From Triglochin maritima (Eukaryota > Streptophyta > Magnoliopsida > Alismatales > Juncaginaceae), in contig OY821787.1 in the NCBI GenBank assembly GCA_963682175.1, positions 12,750,501-12,814,500 on the forward strand: 64,000 nt of DNA. The letters are read 5' to 3'. Below the pieces are notes generated by a model. That model saw only the letters and a list, made by a program, of their open reading frames with translations. It searched no databases and had not been told where the DNA came from. Within the stretch, counting starts at the first letter, position 1; each line of letters opens with the position of its first letter. Made by a program: the position numbers and the translations under genes. Shown piece by piece: positions 44,819 to 56,423 of the stretch.

Positions 44819-47439
44819 ATTGCACCGTTGTCCAGTCACACATTGCAGCCATGTAAGACAAATTATGATGAGACAATAAGTAAGATCCACAAGTAACGTA
44901 TAAAGTGATGAAATTACAAGTTGAGACACAAATTATCTACTAAATAAAATAGAAAAAATCTACCATCAGGAGAAAAAAATCGGTGGAGAAAAAAAATCAA
45001 CAGGAGTGAGTACATGAAAATGTTGTTTTCAGTCCCTCTTTTATTTATCAGTCAACATATAAGTCCGAGAAACTTTTCAGAAAAAAAAAGTCTGAGAGCC
45101 AGATTCCCATAATAGGTGGGTGACTTGTCGTTTACGAATTGGATAATAATAATCAAATAACATTTGTGTAAGACGATAATCAAAGAAGTATTTTCTAGTA
45201 GTTATTTAGTTGTCTTAATGCGAACAGCAATCTGAGACTCACTAAGCTATTCTAATTTAATTTGGATAGACGAGTACTTCAGGCTCTTTTGACTATGGTA
45301 AATTATGAATTATCTTCCTTAACTTGCAAAGTTTACCCACACTTCAACTCCTAGATCTTTCGTGAGTTTTCCAGGAGTTTTGTTGTTTTTACATTCTTTG
45401 ATAAACGCAATATCCCATGTTTTGCCATCATCCACATTTTAAAAATATTACACATAGAAATATGTCAAATATACATTGTAGTACCAACAAAACTGGGGGA
45501 AAACCCATAACGGGAGATCTCCGCTCTCACCACAATTTATATATAGGTTGTTTTCCTTGTATGTCCATGCTAAATAGTTATAAACTTTCTATCTTCTCCT
45601 TTTATATATTGTTTATTCTGCTATGATTGTAAGATTTAGCCATTTATGTTGACGTCATTATAAACATCTTGATTTTTCTACTACCATTACGGTTGGTGGA
45701 TTTTAATTTTTAGTCCAACTCTCCCAAACAACTAGTAGAATTTGTAACCTTGTAAATAGGAGTTGTAAATGACAACTGCCAGCTGATTAGGAGAGTTGGT
45801 GAGAGAAATGGTTTGACACAACATCAGGCAAAAATCTGAACAGATTCAGTCGACTGTTTGAAGAACGGTTGTCCAAAACACAAGGCTGACTTGGTCGAAA
45901 TAATAGGTTCGAATGACCGAATAAGTTTCGGTTAACTAATCACCAACTATCAGTAATCTTTTCCAATTTCAACCAATTTAATTTCGATTCACCGAACAGG
46001 GTTCAGTTAGCCATACCAAGGTGGATAGTAAGAAATTGGTCGGGCTCTGATCAAATTGATTTCGGTCGTCTAGGACTAATTCGGTCGTCCGGATCAATAG
46101 TATGTCTTTTAACGCCAATGGTTGAAAATGAAATATCTATTGTGAGTCCAACAACTATATTGACACGTGAAAAAAGTCATTCCGGTCAAGAAGTAAACGG
46201 TTGGCCGATAGGAGATCGATCGTCCGAAAATGGATAAGACAAATGGGCTTTAAGACAAAATAAAAATATGACTGTTAGAGTAAAATCCAAAACCGGTCCA
46301 AGAGGATTGGGTTGACCTAATGCAATCGGTCATCCAAGTAGACAATTCTAGTAATGGTTATAACAACTACTGATAAGATGATTTCGGTCATCCGTTAGAT
46401 GTTCGGTTGTCCGAATATGATTATGATAGAATCATTGTGCTCAAGTTTATATTTGATCCTATGGACTCAATAAATGAAAAATTACTAGTTTTGGTTCAAA
46501 ATTGAGTTTTTGTTGCAATGCTCATCATCTTGATGATCTTGATCAACCTATTAAGATGATTTGCAAATACATATGCAATACATTGATTGACTAGGTTGAT
46601 TGATTAAGATTAGTTTGATTAATCATCAAAATTAACATATATCAAGACGTAAAAGCCAACATGCATGGTATTGGAAGTTCTTCTTCCTCCTTTGATTCGT
46701 CTTTTTGTTATCCACACGGATTTGTAAATTAGTATTATCAACATCAGTGGCAATGCTATATATAAGGACCAGGACTTGACCTCCCTTGAATTTACTTTGG
46801 ATTTTCCCTAATAAAATGTATACTAACTAGGATTTCACGCTGCGTGGATCTTCAACATGTAGTTAAGTATCTTATAATAAAGTTCATTGATATAAATTTG
46901 GAGTTACTTTAGAGTTATGTGTCGTTTCTCAGGTAACAACTTAGGAAGTAGAATACTATAGATATTTCTTAAGAGAAAACATAAAATAGTCACCACCTAA
47001 AACTGAAAACTACATGTTTGAAAATCAAAACATATAAACTCAAGATCCCTAAACAAACAACCAAACATTTTCAAAATAACACCAATGATTTGCAAATTCC
47101 AGCACAATCTCAAACAAACATTAGTATCAAATGTGGCACTTTAAACTTCATATTCAAGTGAAAGTACCGGTTTAAATGACACAACCAAATGTAACCTAAA
47201 AAAACATAAAATAGTTACTACAAAAAAACTACCAATTTGAAAACCAAAACATAAAAACTCAAGGTCCCAAACACAAAACCCAACCAATTAACATTTCCAT
47301 CAACCCCAACTCCCTCGCTTCCCTCCTCAGATGCCAAAACACCCACCATCCACAACTATCTTTAGATCCCTAACTATTAATAGCCCATCCTCCTCCACCC
47401 CTCACCACTACCCACTCCATGCACGTCTGGCCCACCACC
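44819..47439. other. Intergenic with a decayed GGTYGWCCG array
   Basis: 45840-46440 has many CGGTTGTCCG, CGGTCGTCCGG, CGGTCATCCG and GGTCGAAAT phrases, reminiscent of a decayed copy of the LTR palindrome arrays. 46972-47060 and 47198-47282 are a diverged direct repeat (AAACATAAAATAGT.AC and CAAAACATA.AAACTCAAG). No gene before 47440. Confidence 0.45.
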
Positions 47440-47802
47440 ATGGCAAGCAGCTATTCAAAGATGCCGGACTCCACCAATCCGACAACAATCCCCACCCACC
47501 CGCCGGAACTCATCAAGCCGACCCTCACCCGCACCTACTCCTCCGCCTCCCATCGCTTCAAGTCCTATGCAGACCGCTTCAACGCGCCCCCAGGGGAGGC
47601 CGCCAGCCTGCATGGCTCCCTCCGGAAGTCGTTCTCGGTGAGACGGTCGTCGTCCGTCGCCGACGGGTACTGGAGGATCCAGGACTCGCGTGGGGAAGGT
47701 GAGGATGGGGTGGAGAGGAGTGGCGGGAAGAAGAAGGCGGGGATTATTAAGGCGTGTAAGAGGTTGTTCGGGATCAAGTCTAAGAAGAACTTGGAGCAAT
47801 AA
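47440..47802 (+). CDS. Small basic plant protein of unknown function
   Basis: A single exon of 120 residues. The chosen start (MASSYSKMPDS) has the favourable context ACCATGG. An in-frame ATG seven codons earlier (47419) is possible. Visible features are a Ser/Thr-Pro-rich amino half, a central SVRRSSSVADGYWRIQDS (arginine-serine motif like a kinase target), and a lysine-rich end KKKAGIIKACKRLFGIKSKK. The central motif plus CKRLFG-type tail recalls a family of uncharacterised short plant proteins. No signal peptide or membrane segment. GC content and codon choice are sharply higher than in the flanks, which supports a real gene. Confidence 0.72.
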   Translation: MASSYSKMPDSTNPTTIPTHPPELIKPTLTRTYSSASHRFKSYADRFNAPPGEAASLHGSLRKSFSVRRSSSVADGYWRIQDSRGEGEDGVERSGGKKKAGIIKACKRLFGIKSKKNLEQ

Positions 47803-49659
47803 TAGAGTGGGTGTGTTTGTGGTTAATTTGTTGAGGATGATGGGTTTGTGGGTTTTCTTTTTCAGTTGGTTTGGATGTATCGAATCGCCTGCGTTGGTTA
47901 CGAGGATGTTCATACTTTGCATGGTTCCACGGTTCATTGCTTCTTAGTTCTTACCATTTATTTTTTTGCTAACGGAAAATGATGTTTGCAATTGGTTCTC
48001 CAAATGCGTGTCCGCCAATGATCCGCCTAAGTTGTTTTAAAGCGTTTTCGAATTTTGTTAATATTTTTTATTATTTAACCTTATGTAAACGCATGTAAGT
48101 CTATGGAAAACAAGGATATGAATGATTAACTTAGTTGTCTTCAGCCTATAAGATAGTCAGTTCAGCTGTATCAAAGATATTGTAAAGCTTTTTATGCTTG
48201 ATTTCAAGTATAAATGTGGAAATAGATGGGAAAAAAGGAGCTCATTTCTTTTTGAAACCTTGAGTTTCTCGGAGTTGGGACAAATGAAGATACATGTGAA
48301 GCTGGTTTGGCGTTTTTTTTCTTCCTTCAGAGCTATGAATTAATAATTAATTAGCCAGAGGAAGGAGCCAATACATTTCTTTGTTTTTATTTGAATCAAG
48401 AGTCTGACCTTCAACAGAGGAGCACATGTCCCTTCACAATCACAACTACCAAAACATGTGTTGATGTGCATGTATCTGTATTAGAAGTGGTAAGTATATA
48501 TAGGGGGAGAGAGAGGAATCCTAAATCCATATTGCATCATTTGGTCGAAAATAAATTATCTCCATGATTTGAAAATAATCTTTTACTCCAAAAAATCATT
48601 GGCTGAAAATACTCTTTGGGTGATTAATCACCTAGCAGAAACATGTATTGTGTAGAGTAGGAATTGTGTCTCTCAGAAATGTTAGATTGCCAAACTATTA
48701 TGGTTTTATTTTTGGACAAGCAAAACTGATATATTAATGTTGTTAGCTAATAAATATTCAGTTAATCTCTACTCTGCGTTTCATGTCGGAATCTTAACCC
48801 CAACAAGGTTGAAGATCATGTTGAACCAAAAGCAATTACAGCCTGTGAGTTTCTACATTGTTGTGACCACGTTTTAATTGAATATTTGGTATCATGGGCT
48901 GTCAGCTACTGGAACTCTGAGCTTTCAGTCCATTGCTGTGCTCATAAATTAGTATTTTTAACCTGATTTTGTTGAACTTAAATAATTAAATTATTCCTTT
49001 CAAAAACTGATTTTTAATACATGAACTAGACAACAAATCACCTTAAGATATTAGATACTCAAAGATGATTCTTCAAGATCATAACTGGTTCGAATAAATT
49101 TTCAGATATATATTTATATATTTTCAATGAACACCGCAAAGGTAGATAAATTGATTACAATTAGTTAGGATCAAAGATTCAAAATACAACGAGGATCGTC
49201 ATTTACTCATCTTACGAAATAGACATGTTCGTTTAGAATTATTTAGAATTCCAACTAGTTTTTGTTCGTCCTTCTTGATACAATTTTATGTAAGTTATAA
49301 GGTTGCCACATGATTACAACTTCGAGGTGGCAAAAAAGCTAGCCGAACCCTAAGGAGTAAAATTAGCTAGAGGCGCAGTAAGGATTACCAAGTCGTGTTC
49401 GTGTCAAACTGATTATAACCTGGCTTGTTTTAGACAAACCTAAACCCAAACATGTTTATTATACGGATAGAAAAGTAAAATCCAAATCCGACCCATGTAA
49501 AATCGTGTCAACCTGACTCAACCAATCTATTCGGTTTATAAAACGGGTCGTGTTTTTGTATGAGTTTTATTTATTCATGTAACCATTATGAATGATAAAA
49601 ATTCAATATTAATTACAATTCGAATCCCAAGAGATTATAAAAACTACCAGGTAATGCAA
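47803..49659. other. Intergenic
   Basis: No coding sequence. About 49375-49600 has phrases such as GTCGTGTTCGTGTCAA, AATCGTGTCAACCTGACTCA and AAACGGGTCGTG that are typical of a common plant dispersed repeat. Ends were not found. Confidence 0.4.
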
Positions 49660-49679
49660 TTTGTTGTTGATTGTTAATT

Positions 49680-50335
49680 AAAATAGGGAATTACTATTCG
49701 TCACCCACAAATTACTTAAATCGCCCGCGTCAATTACCATTTTGCCAATCACTATCCATCAATACCCATTTCGTCCCGTCTATTAAAAGAAGGGTTCTCT
49801 CTCAGTTTTCCTCACTCAACCAGTACCAACACCAAGGAAATATCTGGCGAACCGTCTAAATCCGGCGAGGTAATTATAACTTTTTTCTTTCGACCGGGGC
49901 GTGGGGGAGGCGTTTTTTGCAAACGCCCCTGTTTTTTTAATAAAAATATTAAATTTATACGATGTGTTATCTCAAATTATTTCAGGTTCCGTTACAAGAT
50001 TTCGGTGGTGACGTGGTGGATTCCAGTTAACGTCCTTGCATGCTGGAAATACTTCATGACTTACAAAAAACTAACTGTAATCCACCCGTCACCACCAAAA
50101 TCTTGCAACGGAACCTGAAATAATTTGAGATAACACACCGTATAAATTTAAGATTTTTTTATTTAAAAAAACAAGGGCGTCTGCAAAAAATTCCTTGGTG
50201 TTGGTACTGATAGAGTGAGAAAACTGGGAGAGAAGTTTTCTTTTAAGAGATGTGACGAAATGAGTATTAATGGAAAGTGAAGGGAAAAATGGTGATTGGC
50301 GTGGGTGATTTAAGTAATTCGCGGACGACATTTAG
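49680..50335. mobile_element. Foldback-type element: long inverted repeat, arms ~250-340 bp
   Basis: The left arm (49690-50030) and the reverse complement of the right arm (50080-50325) share, in order, AATTACTTAAATC, CCAATCAC, CATTTCGTC, CAGTTTTC, AGTACCAACACCAAGGAA, ACGCCC.TGTTTTTTTAA, TGTGTTATCTCAAATTATTT, CAGGTTCCGTT.CAAGATTT and GGTGGTGACG. The left arm has a ~70-base extra piece around 49850-49910. The spacer is about 45 bases. It is non-coding. Confidence 0.8.
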
Positions 50336-50394
50336 CAGTTCAGTTAAAATATTTCGACATAAAATGACAGAAAGTATAAGGATTTTCCAAAGTA

Positions 50395-50500
50395 TGAAAA
50401 GAGAGAGAAAGAGAGAAAAGAAAAACGAGAGAAAGAGAGAGAAAAGAGACAAGAGAAAAAGAGAAAAAAAGAAAAGAGAGAAAAAAAGAGTGAATAGTAT
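50395..50500. repeat. GA-rich purine tract
   Basis: Over 100 bases of almost pure purine (GAGAGAAAGAGAGAAAAG), low complexity. Confidence 0.9.
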
Positions 50501-51419
50501 AAGTATCTTTTTCAAAACTTACAACAAAATAAAGATAACTAGTAAATGTAGATAGTTTAAAGTTGATTTTGCAAAATTTCAAATTAAATAATAATATATT
50601 TAACGATAAATTAAAAGAGTGAGATCATTTTAAGGTTGAGTGGTATTATAGCAAATAAAATATTGGTTGTCAACAATTATGAATTTTTGAGTAGTATTTT
50701 GACAAAATCGATGTTTTGAAGTGACACGTAAGCAAAAGTCCTAAAACAAAATGTGTTACATCCATCCCTTCTAAACAACACCATGCATCTATTGGACAAT
50801 CCAAAATTTGCAAATAATTTTACGAAATTACAAAATAAAATTTTGTTGTTAGCCATCATATAAATCATGCATACACGGTGGAGCCAATTTTTTTTCATTT
50901 GGGCGCTAAAATGAATAATACCTAGCTGACAACTCCAAACATATTTATGAAATAAAAAAGAAATACATTCATTATAGTTGAGCACTTCGATTTTTTGTAT
51001 TTTGGAAACGTCCAATGAATACATTACTTTTCACACTTTACTTTAATCAAGACGGAAACTCGCCAAACTAATTTGAACTACCTATTTGTTTGTCAAACTA
51101 ATTTGAAGTAAAGTTTTGTTGACGAGGTCGTTCATAGCCTCTGAATAAATAAAACCTTCGAACTTGATTACAGGGAAGCATAGCAACATCAAAGAACCCT
51201 TTCTTCCCAAGATATAGTTCTTGTATCTAGTCAACCATGTGGAGTGGTAAGAGAGAGATTAAAGAAAAGATGTATTTGGATCCCCTCACTAAGTCATTGT
51301 ATAGGTTTTTAATACCTTATTACTTCCTCTTCATGGTCCCTTAAAGTTGTTACTACTTGACTGATCCTCAAGCATGAAGTTATGTTGAAGTCCTATGGAC
51401 ACGCTCCCCCAGCTAAAAT
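50501..51419. other. Intergenic with a possible repeat
   Basis: About 50640-50750 shares the phrase GAAGTGACACGTAAGCAAAA with the sequence near 21750. 51060-51110 contains a short duplication (CAAACTAATTTGAA). No gene. Confidence 0.35.
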
Positions 51420-51866
51420 GTGGTATTGGTGTAGTTTAGGCTTAAGACTTGAATGTGCCCTCGGGGTTAAGTGTTAGATCTTAATCCTTCCTTAAGGCTA
51501 ATCACATTTTGGCTGGGTTAATTGGTGTTTAGGGGTGGATTTGTGAGGATGTGGTGGAGACTCGTGATTGGTTGTTGGGAGTGAGGTGGAAGCATGGGAT
51601 TGGAGGTGTAGGTGAGGGCTATAAGAAGCAAACCGATCTCTTTCTCTTTCTTTTTCTCATCTCCATCTCTCACAATCTGTCTCCCTCTCAGCTCTCTAAG
51701 TTTCGGTGGTGAAGTGTTCCGGCGAAGAACGATGTTTGTAGTAAAGTCGTCGAGGTGGTGCGATCGGCGATCGAGAGGAAGCTCTTCGGAGAAAGCTCTT
51801 GGGTGTGGAAGCTTTTGCCGTTGATCTTCAAAGGTTTTTCAAACCTTGAAGGTATGTCAAACTTCT
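51420..51866 (+). mobile_element. Partial Tekay-like LTR, interrupted by an Athila-type element
   Basis: Ends TTTCAAACCTTGAAGGTATGTCAAACTTCT, comparable to the GGTATGCCAAATCTTC segment of the intact LTR (57346) and AAGGTATGTCAAGC at 25400 in the inverted LTR. It is preceded by the same type of CT-rich then GGCGA/CGGTGG-rich sequence. The continuation would lie beyond the Athila element, outside this window. The assignment rests on short similarities. Confidence 0.4.
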
Positions 51867-53444
51867 TGATTGACATTATATCATGCATATATTTATGTCT
51901 TATATTCTTTATTTTTAGCCTAAACAATGCTACGTAACGAGTTTTATGTTTAAGTTTCAGGCATAAACATGTTTGAGAAGAAGAGACTAAAAAAATGACT
52001 TAAAAACAAGAAAAAAGACTAAGTTGCAAGACTTATGGACTGAGGTGCAAGAGAGTAGGACCTGGATGTAAAACCAAAAGGACTAATGAGGAAATCAAGA
52101 AGCTCCACACCATTATGAGGAGTATTTTGGCAATTAGATTCGGGCCCAAACATCAACAACCAAATCGGGTTCATTAAACATCAAGAAATCAAGCCAGCAA
52201 CGAACCACCGAAATCCAGACTCAATCAAACTATCTGGACCGCCAATTAGTAGTCCAAATTGGTCCAAAAGTTTCATGGTTGAGTCGGGTCGTGTATCATG
52301 TTGTTTTATGTCCATTTATAGTATGCATTTAGTCCCATATCGGGGGATTGTCCCCGATTACCTTTTTTCATGCCTATAAATAGAACTCTTCCTCCTCATT
52401 TGTATTCACCCATTACTTGGTGGTATTCTCTCTAATTGGAGTAAAGCCTTGAAGCAAAACTTAAGTGGAGAAGAATGCTACTTGTAATGTGAGTCATTTA
52501 ATAAAATAATTTTTTATAGTTTTGTTCTCATGCTGTCTCTTTTTCTTGCATGTTTAACTTAATCTTGTTTCTTTAATCTTAGTCTAAATTAGTTAGAATG
52601 TCTCCTTTTCTTTATATGAATGATTTCTTAATGTGTAGTGAGTAGTTCCATTCCCCTTTGGGGGTGGAGATGATGTACATATATGTTGTGAAGTTTGGAT
52701 GTTTGATGAATTTTTGATTGTGTAGACTTGCATGTTTATATGTTCATTGAGGTGTTTTAATCATCTACATGTTGGGGGATTTTGATGGGTTTTGCGATAA
52801 TATTTAGACACTTCCCATGCTTAGTTTCCTCATGTTAATTGACTGAAATTTCCTGTTGAATATGCTACATGTTAGTTAAGTGTTTGTATTTGTGGTTGCT
52901 TGCTTGATTGTTTGAAGAAACTTTGTTTTGATAGGTTTTTCCATAACATTTAGACACGTCCCATGCTTAATTTTCTTCTTCACATGAGTTCATGGTTTTT
53001 GATGGGTCTTGCCATATCTTTAGACACTTATCATGCTGAGCCTAATCTTATGATATCAAGTAGTAATTGCCGATACGTTGTGTGGATGGATTGATAGGTT
53101 TTGCCACATCTTTAGACACTTCCTATGCATGAAAACACACACACGACGCACACACATACATGCTTACATGCATAATTCATCACTTATTTCACTTCATATG
53201 TGCACACACTCCACCCCTTAGGGGGTTTCTCTTCTTGATTTCCAATCTTTCGTTGCTTTCTTTTGCATTTCTTACTTACTAGTTTAGTGTAGTTTAATTT
53301 AGCATAACCAAATCTCTTATCCCTTTATTCACCACTTGAGTTCTGACAAACCAGAGGCTACTCACCTCCCCGTGGATCGACCCGTACTTGCCACCGCTTC
53401 ATCGCGGCCGTGCACTTACGGAAATTAATCAAACGTTTAAACAC
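51867..53444 (+). mobile_element. 5' LTR of an Athila-type (Ty3) retrotransposon
   Basis: Starts TGATTGACATTATATCATGC, contains GGGGGATTGTCCCCGATTACC, a TATA box (TATAAATAG, 52375-52383) and GTCGACCC-type sequence near its end. It stops at AAACACA just before a decayed primer-binding site. It matches 54838-56360 over its length and the inverted copy at 28 kb. Confidence 0.8.
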
Positions 53445-53448
53445 ATTT

Positions 53449-53464
53449 TTGACGCAGTTGCCAG
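53449..53464 (+). promoter_or_regulatory. Decayed tRNA-Asp-type primer-binding site
   Basis: TTGACGCAGTTGCCAGGG differs at a few positions from TTGGCGCCGTTGCCGGGG in the second copy (56366). The latter matches the tRNA-Asp primer site used by Athila/Tat elements. Confidence 0.6.
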
Positions 53465-54624
53465 GGAGGTGTCAGTCCAGACTCTGGTTTGGACGATTCG
53501 AGTGGATTTTATTTTTGTTTTTTTGTTTTCTTTATTTCAGGAGGCTCTAAATATCAAGGGAAGGCACCCGAAGAAGTTGGGAGGCCAACAGAGACAAACA
53601 TACCGCCAATTAGTGGTGGTGGACCTCCAACTTGTAGCCTGGTGATCTCTTATTGCACTCTTCTTTCTTTTGGTTGTTTGTTGTTTCAACATAGTGGTCT
53701 GGGGCTAAATTTGGCATGTTTGCACTTGTAGTTTGCCCCCAGATCAATAATCAATCCTCTTTTAAGCAACTTGGACCCTAAAATCCAAAGCAAAAGATTA
53801 GACATTCTTGCTTATTTAGGTTATGCATCATGTACTTGACTTAGGCACGTAGATTGTCTTTTATTTTAGCTTTACCTTCAGTTGTTCAGTGCCGGCGTGA
53901 TGTACGCATCTCCTACACTCATTCATGCATTTGGTATGACCATGCATTAATTAGTAGGAATTGCATTGCAACAAGTGTGAGTTGAGCGTTTGTTTGGAGA
54001 GTTGATTTCTAGATTAAAACTCCAAAATGCTACTGAGGAGGGGTTGTCCCATATAAGATAAAGTTGGGGGATTTCATCACTCTTTCCTATGCCTAAAAAT
54101 CATACCAATCAAGAGCCTAATTTTAAAATCAAGTAGACATTGGCCCTAAGGATCTCGGGCGCATTAGGAGAGTGATCCGGTCGCGACCGTCATGGCCTGA
54201 TCGCCGTCGCCCACTTTGTCGATAGCAAGAGAGACGAGATCTCCGGATCTTGGCTTGTGGGGCTTTGTGGGCCTCGTCGTAGGGAGTTGGGGCGTGTTGA
54301 GGTCGTGTGACCTCACAGTTAGGCGTCGTCTAGCTGTAAGGACCTATATCGACCTTAGGTTGTTTGAGCCTTGTTTGCTTGTGTGCTTCTACCAGTACCT
54401 ACCCGCCGTAGCATAAAGACTTCTTCCTTTCTCTCCTGAGTCATTCCCTCTCTTCTGTGTCCTCCCGTCTTCTCCTATATGCACATTCTGCTTAGTTGTT
54501 TAAAAATAACAATAAAAAAATGGTTCGTGTGTGTGCACCTTTATGCATGTTTGTGTGGGCATGAGACGAGTGTGGCCGTTTGACAAGGCGTGTCGTCAAT
54601 CCCGCCTCGGTAGTAAATTTCTCG
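53465..54624 (+). other. Athila leader containing the sequence shared with CACTA
   Basis: After a short leader, 53728-54492 aligns along its whole length with the CACTA leaders at 37050-37933 and (reverse) 30476-31350. Shared landmarks are GCAACTTGGA, AAAGCAAAAGATTAGACA, TTAGTAGGAATTGCATTG, GGGGGATTTCATCAC, TGGCCTGA, TTAGGCGTCGTCTA, AGGACCTATA and GAGTCATTC. This copy is more GC-rich and has only one copy of the unit that is duplicated in both CACTA leaders. Confidence 0.75.
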
Positions 54625-54837
54625 ATGGGTTCCATGGCTTCTCATTAACGTGAGGAGGAGCAGTTGCTGGACCCACCTGTTTCACATGTTCTTGTTCCTG
54701 TTTCTCTACGTGATAGATGCTACCCGAGCCATACTGCTCTACCTTCGTGCATCGTATTGTCAGAGGCGAATGTGAACCACTTTGAGGTTAAGCTTCAATT
54801 TATCTCCATGGTCCCTCACTTCACTGGGAAGGGTGAC

Positions 54838-56423
54838 TGATTGACATCATTTCATGCTTATATTTGTATCTTATATTTATTATCTTACACCTAAGAAATG
54901 CTACGTGACGAGTTTTATGTTTGAATTTCAGAACTAAATAGGTTTGAAGAGATGAAGCATAAAAGGACCCAAAATCAGGGAAAAATGACTGAATTGTGAG
55001 ACCTGGGGACTAAGATGCAAGGGAGAAGGACCTAAACGTAAAACTAAAGGACCAAAGAGCAAAACAGAAAACTCCACACCATCTTGGGGAGTATTTTGGC
55101 AATTAGATTCGGGTCGGAACTCCAACAAGTTAAGTATATGCATTAAAGACCAACAAAGACATCCAGAAAAGCCCAGAAGAAAACCTAACAGGGTCCGAAC
55201 CATATAGACCGCCAATTGGTAGTCTGTTTTGGCCCAAATTCGCTAAGATTTTGGTGGGTCGCATATTATTGTGTATTTAGTCCATTTATGGTATTTGTTT
55301 AGTCCCACATCGGGGGATTGTCCCCGATTACCTTTTTCTATGGCTATAAATAGAACTCTTCACCTTCCATTGTAATTACCCATTACTAAGGAGTAAGTCA
55401 TGAAGCAAAACTCAAGGTGGAGAAGAATGCTACCTTCAATGTGAGTCATTTGTTAATAAAATAATTGTTCTAGTTTATTTTAATCTTGTCTTTTAATTTG
55501 TGCATGCTTGTTTAGTCTTTCCTTTCCTTTTAAGTTTATTTAGTATTTCTTGCTTGCTTAGTGTAGTTTCATTTCAGTATTATGCTTCATTTTGTTAATA
55601 TAGTTAGTGTAATGAGTAGTGAGTAGTTCCATCCCCATTTGGGGGGGGGGGTGGAGAAATATGTGATATAATCATGTAGTGTATTAAGTGTGTGTTATCT
55701 TAATTCCTTGAGCTTTATATGATTTCCATAACCGTCTAATGGGTTTACACTCTTATCTTTGATATGTTAATGCTCTTGAATGAAGCTTAGTCTATGCTTT
55801 GATTAGTGGACCTATTTTATGGGGAATGATAAGGTTAGGATATGGATGGAATTAATATTGGAAACACAAGTTGTAGTGTATGTACTCTTGTTGCCTTTAC
55901 CTTGGTTAATGTCTTGTATGTTTTAATGATATAGTTTTATCTTAATTCATGTGGAGGCATAGTAGGGTCTAGTCTTTATACATGAGTTCATTTAGCTTCA
56001 TTCCAATTATTGTCTTGTATGTTTTAATGATGCAGTCTTATCTTAATTCATGTGGAGGCAAAGTTGGATGTAGTTTTATGATTTCATGCACTACATGTTG
56101 TGAGGAGCGTAATTGAACACACACACACACATCTTTATATTCACATCATTTCTCTACCCCCTATGTGATTTAGTTTTATTGCTTATCTTCTATTTCCTTT
56201 TTGCATTTTAGTGTAGTTTAGTGTAACCAACATTTCTCTCCTTTCTTTACCACTCGCCTTCGAACAAACCAAAAGTCGACACACCTCCTGTGGATCGACC
56301 CGTATTTGCCACCACTTCAACACGGCCGTGCACTTGCGGTTAATTAAAACGTATCAATCAAGTTTTTGGCGCCGTTGCCGGGGAGGTGCTCTGTCCAGAC
56401 TTTGGTTTGGATGATTCGAGTGG
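54838..56423 (+). mobile_element. LTR + PBS + truncated leader inserted in the Athila-type gag
   Basis: 54838-56360 is a second Athila-type LTR (TGATTGACATCATTTCATGC to GTATCAATCA). An intact primer-binding site TGGCGCCGTTGCC follows at 56367-56379, then about 44 bases of leader ending GATTCGAGTGG. GGGTGAC precedes the insert (54831-54837) and follows it (56424-56430). So it is a flanked insertion, yet its right end is leader rather than an LTR end. Confidence 0.75.
55345..55353 (+). promoter_or_regulatory. TATA box of the inserted Athila-type LTR
   Basis: TATAAATAG, conserved in place in all three LTR copies of the window, after the GATTACC block. Confidence 0.65.

Noticed and set aside
47331..47937. 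Other long frames overlapping the small protein gene
   Set aside because: They are shadows of one GC-rich coding segment. Only the 47440 frame has good start context and a coherent composition.
54216..54416. A 66-codon frame inside the Athila leader
   Set aside because: The equivalent stretch in both CACTA leaders is not open in that frame, so it is not conserved as protein.
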